From NCBI GenBank assembly GCA_023846275.1, contig CM043874.1:31283630-31347629 (forward strand): a stretch of DNA of 64,000 nucleotides, read 5' to 3'. The stretch is from Vanilla planifolia. Lineage: Eukaryota; Streptophyta; Magnoliopsida; Asparagales; Orchidaceae. A program made the translations under genes and the position numbers. This document shows positions 49,701 to 58,298 of this stretch, in pieces. The notes beneath the pieces were generated by a model, which saw nothing but the letters and a program-made list of their open reading frames with translations, did no database searches and had not been told where the DNA came from. How positions within the stretch are numbered: position 1 is the stretch's first letter; each line of letters opens with the position of its first letter.

Positions 49701-52700
49701 ATAACTAAAAATTATATCCTAACATCTATACAAAAGAGTAAAAAGAATGTATGAACTAATTTTGAAGAATTTAAAGAGAAGTTAAAAGAATTTGAAGAGA
49801 ATTATGAAAAATTTAAAGAGAATTCAAATAATTCTAAGAATCAAAATTTTATCGATTTAGAACTCTTTGAAAGAAATCTTCTTGAGAAATTCAATCTCCT
49901 TACGACAAAACCTTCTTTTCCTTCTTATTCTTCCTTTGCTCCTTATCATTTCCTATAATTCTACTTTCATTGTTTGTTACTCTAAAATGAAGATCTATTG
50001 ATTAGAGCCAGGGCGAGAACATCTTGTAGATAGATAATCCACCAAATTAATATATTATCTTTTTTGGTCATCTTATACCAATCAAATTAACTTTTAATCT
50101 CAAAAGAGATCTTGACGTCGTAAGATCATAGTCTTGTATATAAAACTTAGAATCATTTCCTCCATAATCTATGTTAGATTATTCATTCTAATACCTCTTT
50201 CCTTTAAATCCCATTATGAGCTAATCATTATCCAGTGGTGTCTTAAATAATTGTTTTACCTTTAGAACATCATCTATTAATTGCATCTCACTCTCTTTAA
50301 TCCCAAGCATTGCATAATAAGTGTAAAGAATAAATGCTTATGGGACAATACAATCAATATAATGTGGTAGAGTTGACATGCAGATTGATAGACTATGTCG
50401 ATGATAATCTTACTCTAGGGGAAGTTTTGGTGAGTAAAAGTGAGATTGAAGTTTTTCATATATTTTAAATTAAAAATAATATTTGAACCATAATGTATAA
50501 TTAAACTGACCTATACTGATAAGCTTAAGTTTTTAAGTTATTAAATGCAAACATAGGTGTATATTATGCCAAACATAAGTCCACATAGTAATAATTTCTT
50601 AATAATAATAAATCTAAAATCATAGATTATTTAGATGCTCTAAAAACTCTATCTTTTACTAATTTAACATCCTTAATTTTTTTGTAAATAAAAATAATTC
50701 TAAATAAATTTTATTTATTAATGCATTTGGGAATTTTTATGAATTTTTCTAAATTTTGTCATTTTTGAGGCTATCATATAATATGATCAAGCAACTCATA
50801 TATGATATAAGGTGAAACTAAATTTCATAATTGAATGGAGATCATGTGGAAAGAAATTGAGCATTTTATCAGTATAATCAAGTGATGAACATCACATCTC
50901 CATAATGGTTAGATGAGTCTAGTAGGCTATGGAGAAAAATTTGATCATGTAATATGATCAAGTAAGAGGAAATGAAGTGGGGGTGTGAAGTGAATAGATG
51001 CAAAAATCAACTAGTTATTATGCAAGTATTACTAGCCATTATCTTAGTATATTTATTTATAATCTCAATAAACAATGCATTATTTCACAAGTACGAAAGA
51101 AAATATTAAACATGTATGTAAAATGAGAATAAAAAATTTAACCCAATTAGTTGGGTCTAATAACAACCAAGATGAATCATAAAACATAATTAAGTTGATC
51201 ATTTAAGCATAATAAAAATAGAAGCATAATGACCAAGATTATTATTGTATACAACTTAGTAAAGAAATGGAATAAATGTATCAAATAAGTATAATGAAGG
51301 TCATTGTAGAAGTATTAAGTAGTTAGATATCAAGCAATTAAGTTGAAATGGATCATATAATTATGATCAATGTTAATAAGCATATATAAAGGGAGATTTA
51401 GCTTATCATGTAGTACAAAGTTAGGAATAACATAAGTATGAAACAAAGAGACTAAAAAGATTTTAAAAATTGAAAAGAGAAATGGTTACTTTTTTACTCA
51501 AGGAATAACCAACCATTGGAGTTAAGATAGAAACATTGGTGAAGAGGCAACAAATCAATTGAATTTAGTCATTAATAGAAGTTAATGACCAAGAATGCAA
51601 AAGGTTATGAGTCTTGTATAAAAAAAGTAAGGTTGTAAGAGGAATTTTTTGGGAAAAAACAATGCAATTAGATTCTTCTAAGGGTGGTAAATTGTAGGAA
51701 AGAGAGAAAGAGGGGAAAGTGCTCTCAAGAATTTGAAAAGGATTTGAGAGGAACTAGGTGCACAATAAAGGAAAATTTAGGGGAAAAGCTCATGGGTACT
51801 ATAACACTAAGAACTTAAGAGCTAATTCTAAACCTTTGGAGAAATCCATTATAAAGGATTTGTAAGGTAGGCAAACTTGTTCTTTAACACTTAGGATCAA
51901 AAGGTAAATAGTAATCACTAGATGGTGTCCTAAGAGAAGAATCATTGGATAAAGAGTAGCTCATGATAAGCTTCTAAGTATAAGAGTATAGAGTTGAATT
52001 ATCATCATATAGGCTATTTAGGGATTAATCCTTGTGTTGTATGAGATTTAAAGGCCTTAAAATATTAAATTAACTTTTGAGGGCAAAACCTACTTAGGTT
52101 AGTATAAGTTGTCCTAAATAAAAAATAATTTAATATAATAAGACTAACATGTCACATTTGGTATTAGAATAGTAATCTTTATTATTCTAATATAATTTAA
52201 GAATGAACTAAGAAACTGTTGAGCCTTTAATACTCAAGACTAAAGTGGAAAATGATTCAATCACGATAATAAGCTTTGTAAGAAAGTATATTTAAAAGGA
52301 TAAATTTTAAAAGTAAATTTTGGATTAAAAAGTACACACCCACACCTTAAACCAGTTGTAGCTAGCCTAAAAGTTTATGGAATGCTATCATGATTTTGAT
52401 CTGGCTTGTACAATTGCATCTGTATAGCTCTAAATGCATACATTCACACTCTTTGTTTTCATTATTATCAAATCACTTTATTGTTGCAAAGTAAACCTCT
52501 CTCTTGTTGGTTAATGGCTTTTTTTCAGTCCCTTGATTAGGTCAAATAATAAAGTTATATCAAATGTATATTAATTAATATCTCCCTCCCAACAAAGGTT
52601 CAATGGTTTGGGGGAAAAGCTTCTCTTAATGATGTTTAGAAATTAAGAAGTGTTGTTCGAAAGTTTGTGTTAGCTTAGTGTGAAAAATAACCCAATTAAA

Positions 52701-55700
52701 ACTAAATAAATATAAAGATTACTTATTAAGGGTTAAGACTATTTAAATCTTTTGAAATACTAACTAAAAAGGGCATACTAGTTATAAGATAACCAAAATT
52801 TAAAATATTATATTAAGGAGATTCAATACTACAAATTTTTCATATAGTATATTAGTAAAAAAAACTATTAAAAGATTTGAAAACTATAGAGATGGATTAT
52901 CAAAATAGTAGGTTTCATAAGAAAAACAATTTAGAAAGGATAAATGTGAAAAATTAATTTTATATTACAATTTGTTACTACTATATGGATAACTCTATAA
53001 AGCAAATTGTGCGAATAGAAAATACAATACTTTAGTTTTATTAGAAATATATATATTCTATTTGGAATTAGAGAAAAAAAAAGACAACTAAATGAACAAA
53101 GGATGTACCAACTAAATCATTAAGAATATACTAGTAAGAAAGAAACTAATGGAGCAAATATTAATTATTTTCTATTGAAGGAAAAAAAATATATTTTTTA
53201 ATGTAGGAAAAACAATTATTCTAAAAAAATTGATGATAGGTCTTGTGGGAAAGAAAATTGAAAATATGATATGTTTAGAAATTTAGGAGAGTATCAGAAC
53301 GTAATATTTTTATAATAGAATTAAGAGCATGTTAAAATATACTTAAGTTAATTAGAAAAATATAAAATAAATATGAACCTCTCTTATTTTTTTTTTATTG
53401 AATTTTACGTTGCCTCTCATTTATGCACATTTTTTATATATTCCTTATAATTGACAAATTGAGAGATTCTATTATAAATCATGTTTCATAAGAATTAATT
53501 GTGAATAAAACCTAGTTAAAACTAAATATAGATATTTGATCCAATGTATCTTCATAAGAAAAATGCTCATCCTTCTAGAGATCATAACAACCTCTTGGAG
53601 AGGTTGCTCTTCAAAATCTTCATTCAATTCCTCTCCATCATCTTATAGAGACAGTGGAGTGGATTCTTTTAATGTTAATGCCTTCTTGTAGATTTAAGAC
53701 CTTTTCAAAATTGTTCTTTTTTTTTCATTTATACTTTTGGTAAACTAAATAATATAACTAAACCAAGAAAGAATGTAAAAATTTATTTCAAAATTTGCCT
53801 ATTTTTTATGAATCTCTTCATCAAGATGATCCAAATCAAACTATTTATATACATGCAAATATATCCATTCATACATAATTATATATATATATGCATAACT
53901 AGGAATGCAAATAACTGTATTTATAAAACATAAATATCATACATTGATATATTTAATCAATTGAATGTATAAATTTATTATGATAAATAATTGCAGAAAA
54001 AAATTACATAAAATTAATTTTTTGATTTAAATGAATTCAAATGATTCACATTTAGAACTCGGATCAAAATGAAGTTGAATGAAACACTTCCCTTTTGATT
54101 TTAAGTTATGGTTAGTTCAACTCGAAATCCAGCCATTCAGAATCTTATCTTTAAAGGTGAAAGCATCATGGAATTATTCATGAAATAGCCTATTAAGATA
54201 TTTTCAAACCTACCTATAGATAGTATTAGAGTCCTCATCTGTGCTATAGACGTATCGTACCAAAATGAATGATATTCAGACTATGCCAACAACAAAAAGG
54301 TCAAAATTCAAGTCAAATTAATCCTGAAAATGGACAAATTGGTTTCTACATCTTAGAAGATATTCATCTGATACCATTTTGGAGTTTGCCATTGGGATTA
54401 CTAGAAGCCTATGTTACCTACCATAGAATGATTTCTGGGTTCTTCTGCAATGCTTTTCTTTGAAACTAATTGCTGGAGTATTTTTTTTCAACAGAAAGCA
54501 TTAGCAACCGAGACTAAACTCCAGTTGGTTCAGAAGGAGATAAATAAGTTCAAGGAACAGCTGCATAATGCTGAAGCCAAAAGGGTTCAAGCACTTGCAG
54601 AGCTTGAGAAGGCCAAGGCAGAGGTTGACGATCTTACAATAGAGATAAGCTCCATTAACGAGTCCAAGGAGCAGGCACTTCAGGTCGCAGAAGATGCAAA
54701 AAGCCAGATAAATCAGCTTGAAGAGAGCAGACATGATGGTCGCACAGAAAAAGATAATGCCTTGAAACATGAACTAGATGGCGCCAGAAAACAGTATGCC
54801 ACTGCCCTCTCAGAATTGGATGCTGCAAAGCAGGAGCTCAGGAGGATCAGGACGGAGATTGAGGCATCAGTGGACGCAAAAGCCACAGCCATTGAGCAGG
54901 AAATCCAAGCAAAGCAGCTATCTGATGCCAACAAGAGGAAGGCTACTCAGCTTTCCAAGGACATTGCAGCTGCGCACGAGTCGCTTATGCATGTGAAGCT
55001 TGCCACTGAGAAGGCCAAACAGGAAGAGTCAAGAATCATTTCAGAAAATGAGAGTAAGAAAAAGTTCTTTATAGTGGCGCTGGAAGAAACTGAAACAAGG
55101 CTGGCCTCCTTGAAAAAGGATTTTGATCCTCAACTTCAAGGAATCCTGAAGAGGAAGTTGGAGGAAACTGAAGCTTCCATTTGTTGCCTTCAGAAACAGA
55201 TAAAATATGCCAAGGCATCGGATCCTGAGCTTATTGTAATGTTGAATACGGAAATGGATGGTGCCATACAGGTGCTAAAGAAAGTGGAAGAGGAGAAGAG
55301 ATTCCTTCAGAGTGAGGTTGAGTCACTGAAAATGCAGTTAGAAGATGTGAAGACGGAGCATTCTAAACTTAAGGAAAACATCACAGAAATTGATTGCAAA
55401 GCTAATCCTTGCTCGGTAATTGCAGCAAAGTCCGATGCACCACATAAAGAGGTGGAGAAATTGAAGATGAAGGCTGATGATCTGAGGAGTGAAGCTGAAG
55501 AAGCTAGGCTTGCTTTTGCTGACGCAGAGGACAAGATGCAGATTGCTTTGAGGGAGTTAGAGGAGGCAAAGGCAGCCGAAGCTCGGGCAACTCAACAGAT
55601 CAAAGAGCTGTCGAAGAAGGCCAGTGAATCTCGATCAACAATCTCAGAGTTAGGGGCCAATGTCACAATCTCCAGAGCAGAGTACGAGTCCCTGAGACGG

Positions 55701-56108
55701 AAGGTGGAGGACATCGAGAAGTTGACAAACATGAAGCTCGCTGCTGCAATGGCAAAGGCTGAGGCTGTAAGGGCCAGCGAAAATGAGGCCATCAAGAGGC
55801 TGGAGGTTGCTCAGAAGGAGATGAAGGATATGGAGGCAGCAACAGAAAATGCTCTCAAGAGAACTGAAATGGCAAAAGAAGCAAAGAAAGCTGTTGAAGG
55901 AGAGCTAAAGCGATGGCGCGATCAGAAAAAGAAGGGTGAAAGCATTGCACAGGTGATGGAAAAGAGTGACCGGAAGATGAACAAGACGCCATCTCGGAAG
56001 GCTCTGCTTCCTGCTCTAAGTGGTATATTCCACAGGAAGAAAAGCCTTCTTGATGGCAGCAGGTTGCCATCTGAGCTTGCCAATGACAAACATGAAAAGG
56101 ACGTCTGA
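37570..56108 (+). CDS. WEB-family (WEMBL) coiled-coil protein, two coding exons, 595 aa
   Basis: The coding sequence is join(37570-37743, 54495-56108). Exon 1 ends GAG|GTAAAT and exon 2 follows TTTTTTTTCAACAG, both canonical. The junction is phase 0. The protein starts with VGEIDRSAPFESVKAAVSLFGE at residues 18-39, the N-terminal motif of WEB-family proteins of the At5g55860 type. From about residue 60 to 540 it is an almost continuous Lys/Glu/Ala-rich coiled coil. The tail has EGELKRWRD (about 526-534) and LLPALSGIFHRKK (about 562-574), both family signatures. Family members WEB1 and PMI2 act at the cytoplasmic side in blue-light chloroplast movement; the role of this subgroup is less clear. 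From memory the Arabidopsis relative is about 50 residues longer, with the shortfall in the second half of the coiled coil around residues 380-400, but the reading frame here is intact. The intron is 16,751 bp, unusual for this family. Alternative starts are not needed because the ATG is followed at once by the conserved motif. Confidence 0.93.
38200..38469 (+). mobile_element. LTR end with primer-binding site, truncated element
   Basis: Sequence such as AATATATAATTAAATAGAC, then TTATTAGCTTAAATC and TTGGGTTT, is the style of a plant LTR 3' end. It runs into TGGTATCAAATCA at 38457-38469, a decayed tRNA-Met primer-binding site. The element is cut off within 25 bp by the next insertion at 38493. 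The left edge is uncertain. Confidence 0.5.
38493..39444 (-). repeat. 3' LTR of TR-GAG-like copy 1
   Basis: Partner of 41029-41952. The minus-strand start TGATCAGAAGATCAT is the family LTR start. It includes a TGCATG/GTGCAC-rich patch near 38960-39120. Confidence 0.82.
39700..40000 (-). pseudogene. Retroviral-type protease remnant, copy 1
   Basis: Minus-strand translation gives KFINIIIGIGSKKNIISKSL near 39950, aligned with IIDTESEKNLI in copy 2 and ILDTRSEKNLI in copy 3. The catalytic Asp of the DTG motif has become Gly. Confidence 0.6.
40560..40835 (-). pseudogene. Ty3/gypsy gag remnant, copy 1
   Basis: Minus-strand translation gives PFKIDALFYLPIYDGIIHAD, KLNT*LEQLE, YSSYDKVIYAQLKMIGHVLA**NVH and VIEVTWNKFKQLI. 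This matches plant retrotransposon gag (family: F...IP.F.G...PE.WL..LE.YF, later VA.L.L.G.A..WW, then SW..F). Three stops fall at expected Trp positions. Confidence 0.8.
41029..41952 (-). repeat. 5' LTR of TR-GAG-like copy 1
   Basis: Partner of 38493-39444. The plus-strand start TGATAGGGTTGATAAGG and the TGCACCATGCACCGTGCACA-type patch near 41520 are shared in style. The minus-strand start has decayed to TATTCTAG. Confidence 0.8.
41969..42030. repeat. Extra copy of the LTR-end motif abutting copy 1
   Basis: TGATAGGGTTAATAAGG at about 41969, followed by GTGGTAGAGTTAATATGGCA, repeats the first ~45 bases of both LTRs of copy 1. It lies 16 bp outside the element. It may be the remnant of an older LTR of the same family. 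Confidence 0.5.
42209..42228. repeat. (AT)n microsatellite, ~20 bp
   Basis: Ten AT units within AT-rich intron DNA. Confidence 0.85.
42240..43700 (-). mobile_element. Copia-type LTR (solo or truncated), minus orientation, in the intron
   Basis: On the minus strand the region carries GGGGTGGACGTAGG near 42312-42325 and, at its 5' side, GTGCCCAAGTGCAAAGCTC-type sequence near 43660. The order and motifs match the plus-strand LTR at 2950-4300. Many ATCATTGGAT and CCATCAGATC-like words in between are typical of long copia LTRs. There is no internal coding sequence. Edges are approximate. Confidence 0.55.
43701..46504. other. Intron DNA, no feature recognised
   Basis: Pyrimidine-rich patches near 45000-45060 and an 84-codon chance frame at 45315 were examined. 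Neither resembles a known family. Confidence 0.35.
46505..46617. repeat. Repeat R, left copy (flanks TR-GAG copy 2)
   Basis: About 110 bp that also occur at 50087-50197, with TATAAAGCTTAGAATTATTTTC here and TATAAAACTTAGAATCATTTCC there, both running on to GATTATTCATT and AATACC. Likely pieces of an older repeat. Confidence 0.7.
46809..47451 (+). repeat. 5' LTR of TR-GAG-like copy 2
   Basis: Starts TGATTAGGAGATCAC after TCCAT. It contains an imperfect inverted repeat with 9-bp arms TGCATGTAT and ATACATGCA near 47034-47058. Confidence 0.8.
47800..48280 (+). pseudogene. Ty3/gypsy gag remnant, copy 2
   Basis: Translation from 47826 gives VDDTLDLPVYDDIIHVEKLD, then LEVLETYSS, NKVAYARLKMMSHVLVW, IEVTWTQFKQLI, EEFYLMCYEEKVKKVAYSM and the KYNISMYYLI region. 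This is the gag (retrotrans_gag) fold of plant gypsy elements. Four in-frame stops are present before the last 65 codons; at least two stand where Trp is conserved. The final part, 48075-48272, is still open. Confidence 0.85.
48680..48970 (+). pseudogene. Retroviral-type aspartic protease remnant, copy 2
   Basis: Translation gives STIIDTESEKNLIYKSL, where DTE stands for the catalytic DTG. LETTQHLRPYSL, a DYIDKVIYQVVPLDIYYIILG block (family: V.PLD....VLG..WL) and KPNLWDQDV follow. This is the pepsin-like protease that follows gag in gypsy polyproteins. It is non-functional by the Gly to Glu change and by stops. Confidence 0.8.
49247..50037 (+). repeat. 3' LTR of TR-GAG-like copy 2
   Basis: Starts TGATCAGGAGATCAC after a purine-rich AAAAAAAAGTGAC tract and ends GATAGATAA before TCCAC. 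The central part is rich in TGCACATG/GCACATG words (49500-49640). Confidence 0.82.
50087..50197. repeat. Repeat R, right copy
   Basis: Partner of 46505-46617, 50 bp to the right of TR-GAG copy 2. Confidence 0.7.
50198..51400. other. Intron DNA with LTR-like fragments
   Basis: Near 50490-50560 a TAATTAAACTGACC and TGATAAGCTTAAG combination resembles the end of the LTR seen at 38350-38450, but no primer-binding site follows. No gene is visible. Confidence 0.35.
51400..52170 (+). mobile_element. Probable LTR end with primer-binding site, unclassified
   Basis: TTGGTATTAGAAT at 52158-52170 resembles the tRNA-Met primer-binding site TGGTATCAGAGC. Upstream sequence (AGTATAAGTTGTCC, then GACTAACATGTCACA) has the look of an LTR end. 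The LTR start is not defined and no gag or pol could be read after it. Confidence 0.4.
52171..54494. other. Intron DNA up to the second coding exon
   Basis: AT-rich and without recognisable domains. Near 53640-53700 and 54040-54200 the composition is slightly more balanced, but I found no exon-like frame with splice sites. The last 20 bases are the pyrimidine-rich acceptor of the WEB gene. Confidence 0.4.
54495..56108 (+). other. WEB gene second coding exon (537 codons + stop)
   Basis: Starts AAAGCATTAGCAACC straight after TTTTTCAACAG and ends with TGA at 56106-56108. It encodes the whole coiled coil and the C-terminal family signatures. GC content and codon use differ sharply from the AT-rich surroundings, and open frames on the other strand here are shadows of the heptad-rich coding sequence. 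Confidence 0.94.
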
Positions 56109-56400
56109 CTTGCTTCGTGTTCTTGTGATCTAAACCAAGAATGTGAAGAGAAAGTGAGTGCACCTGCAGTTATCAATATACTACTCGATCCACTGCAAGG
56201 TATATGTTATTCTATTTTTAAATTAAACCTTTCCAGAACTTGTGAAGCTATATGAAACCGAATATCAACTTATGTGGACACGCAAATATATGACGTACTT
56301 AATAAACAGCTAGCATTGACAGAAAGCGTTTATTGTGATTCTCATAAAAACAAAGCAAAATTTTCAAATGATTTAAGTGCCTGAGCTTACTCTGGTATAT
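56109..56400 (+). other. Probable 3' UTR of the WEB gene
   Basis: AATAAA at 56301-56306, 193 bases after the stop, is a candidate polyadenylation signal. A GCAAGGTATAT at about 56197 could be a splice donor in the UTR, but there is no evidence for its use. The true end is not determined. Confidence 0.5.
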
Positions 56401-56751
56401 GTCCAAGTGCAGAATTATCATGGTCGTCTTTCCCAATCTCTCATAATCGCTTAGGAAATACTGCATCAGGGTTTCACTCTGCTTGTCGTTTGCACAACAG
56501 TAAATGAAGTATACAAAATGGTACGGACAAACATAAGAAATGAGAGATATAAGTTTTAACTGTCAACAGCAAGAAATATTAAATGTACTATATTACACAA
56601 TAAGAAAACCAGTAACGTCATCTCTTTTACAGCTTCCACAATATTCTTATAGTCTAATAGGTTAACGGCTTTATGAACGAAACCCCTCAAAGTTACCGTG
56701 GAAGCTTTCTTCTAGCTAGTGCAAGTATCCATCAACTGACACATTCACACA

Positions 56752-57078
56752 TTAGCTTTGAGTTGCAGAACTAACAAAACAAAAGGTAATAAAATATAGT
56801 TGAAATTTCAAAGCCACGACTCGGCAGTGCAGGCATTCCTGGCGGATGCGAACACTCAATTCTTCAAATTCATGCATCTCCAACTCCATGTTCTCAGCAA
56901 TCATTCTTCCCTTGGGGACGTATGAAAGATCCCGTGCGATTGCCAATATTAACTCCTGCCCACGTGCTTGATGCTTCACGTGACAGTACAGTTGTTGATG
57001 GAAAGGATGGTCCAGGGAAAAGCAATTGTCTGCTCCAGGCGATGACAGTGTGTGTCGTAATGAGTTTGAGTCCTCTCT
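56752..57078 (-). CDS. Unidentified minus-strand coding-like frame (possible exon or gene fragment)
   Basis: The minus-strand frame from 57078 to the stop at 56752 is open for 108 codons without requiring an ATG. The peptide reads SLRHTLSSPGADNCFSLDHP, then FHQQLYCHVKHQARGQELIL, AIARDLSYVPKGRMIAENME and LEMHEFEELSVRIRQE. It is rich in His, Glu, Arg and Gln, unlike chance frames in this genome, and local GC rises to about 45-50%. The segment TTCCACTGTTGAAG just upstream could be an acceptor site. The last ~20 codons are hydrophobic and probably not coding. I do not recognise the family. It may be an exon of a convergent neighbour, a gene fragment, or conserved antisense of the WEB 3' region. 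Confidence 0.4.
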   Translation of the reverse strand, partial: REDSNSLRHTLSSPGADNCFSLDHPFHQQLYCHVKHQARGQELILAIARDLSYVPKGRMIAENMELEMHEFEELSVRIRQECLHCRVVALKFQLYFITFCFVSSATQS

Positions 57079-58163
57079 TCAACAGTGGAAGGGAGGAGTA
57101 AGCAATAATGTGCATATGGCCGATACAGTGCATCGTTGGGATTGGCTTTTGGCGTACCTCATGTAGTTGAATAAAGTTTTGAAAAACGATTGTGACAAAC
57201 TACTATTAAAAAATTTGATATGTGTAGTAATTGTTTTAAAATAATTTGTTATGCAATGAACATAAAATTGTCCTTTTAAGTAAAGCATAGCCGTATCGCC
57301 AAGAATGTTCTAATAAAAATGTCTCCATATATTTACTGAATAACAAGAGACACCTCTAACGTGAACCACGTGACCATTTCTGTAAATTTTCAAGCAAACG
57401 CAGGTAAGGGATATAGAACTTCATCCCATAAAACTACCAATAAACTTCAAATATTTGCAAGTGTATTGAGTTTCACCTATTTGAAGCTTATTGATTGCAT
57501 GAAAAAATAATAATAATAATCTTGCCTAATTTATTGACCGTAGTATCTAAATTGTATTATACAATTAGTTTGTTTTATGCTAGGCCGTAGACTTTTTGGT
57601 TGATTGCAATGGCATATTATGCATGACTTTAAGGGCACAATTAATCCTACTTTGAGCTCAACCTAGAATCAGCTAGTTAACGTGGGTTGTGCCTCACGTA
57701 GAGTTTGCCAGCTTTTCTCATGGATAAGATTTGACGAACATTGTGTTGACTCTCATTATGCCTGATAGGAACCGAATTAGCTCCCATATGAATTTAAGCC
57801 CATATGATCTACATGTTTAGATGACTTCTACTAATTTTGATGATTGAATCTGTTGTTGCTGCAAAAAATTTCGTTGTTATTAGTATTTTAAGTTGTTGCT
57901 CTGCTTGTAAGGATGTAGTCTTTTAATCATTATAAATAATTACATGGAGAATTGGATTTATTTGTTATAGTTTACTTCAGTTTTTGTCTCTTCGAATATG
58001 ACGTGAAACTCTACATACGTTTTAGGATGTGATGATAACTTCATAATTGAAAATTTTGACATACGAAACTAAAATTTTCTAGCTTGGTCTTTCCAAAGTT
58101 TGAATTTTCTAGTTTCTTGGCTTTATTCTTGTTAACCGATAATGAATGCAATACAATGACAAG
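57079..58163. other. Intergenic DNA, no feature recognised
   Basis: Contains a short (AAT)n run near 57505-57520. No coding frame with gene-like composition. Confidence 0.35.
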
Positions 58164-58298
58164 AAAGGTGATGATGTCCAATGAGTGAGAAACCCTAACC
58201 AAAAGTTCAATTTCCATTATGCCTAAAAGTGAAAGGTCATGATGGGCAATGGGAGAGAGACACCAACCAAAAGTTCGAATTCCATTGTGCCCAGTGAT
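58164..58298. repeat. Two-copy tandem repeat, ~68-bp unit
   Basis: Units start AAAGGTGATGATG at 58164 and AAAGGTCATGATG at 58232. Both contain AACCAAAAGTTC and end at TTCCATTATGCC or TTCCATTGTGCCC. Confidence 0.85.

Larger units (their letters stand above)
46809..50037 (+). mobile_element. TR-GAG-like gypsy element, copy 2 (plus strand)
   Basis: The 5' LTR (46809-47451, 643 bp) and 3' LTR (49247-50037, 791 bp) start TGATTAGGAGATCAC and TGATCAGGAGATCAC. TCCAT precedes the element and TCCAC follows, a target-site duplication with one change. The interior, about 1.8 kb, holds gag then protease and then runs straight to the 3' LTR without RT, RNase H or integrase. The size difference between the LTRs comes from indels in the middle of the repeat. 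Confidence 0.85.
37744..54494 (+). other. 16,751-bp intron of the WEB gene
   Basis: Begins GTAAATCC and ends TTTTTCAACAG. It contains at least two gag-protease-only gypsy copies, one copia LTR and other LTR fragments on both strands. No additional exon is needed: the protein alignment is continuous over the junction in the family as I know it. No nested host gene was seen in it. Confidence 0.88.

Noticed and set aside
54501-56176. Minus-strand and alternate-frame open frames over the WEB exon
   Set aside because: They are shadows of the coiled-coil coding sequence. The plus frame has the conserved motifs and the splice sites.
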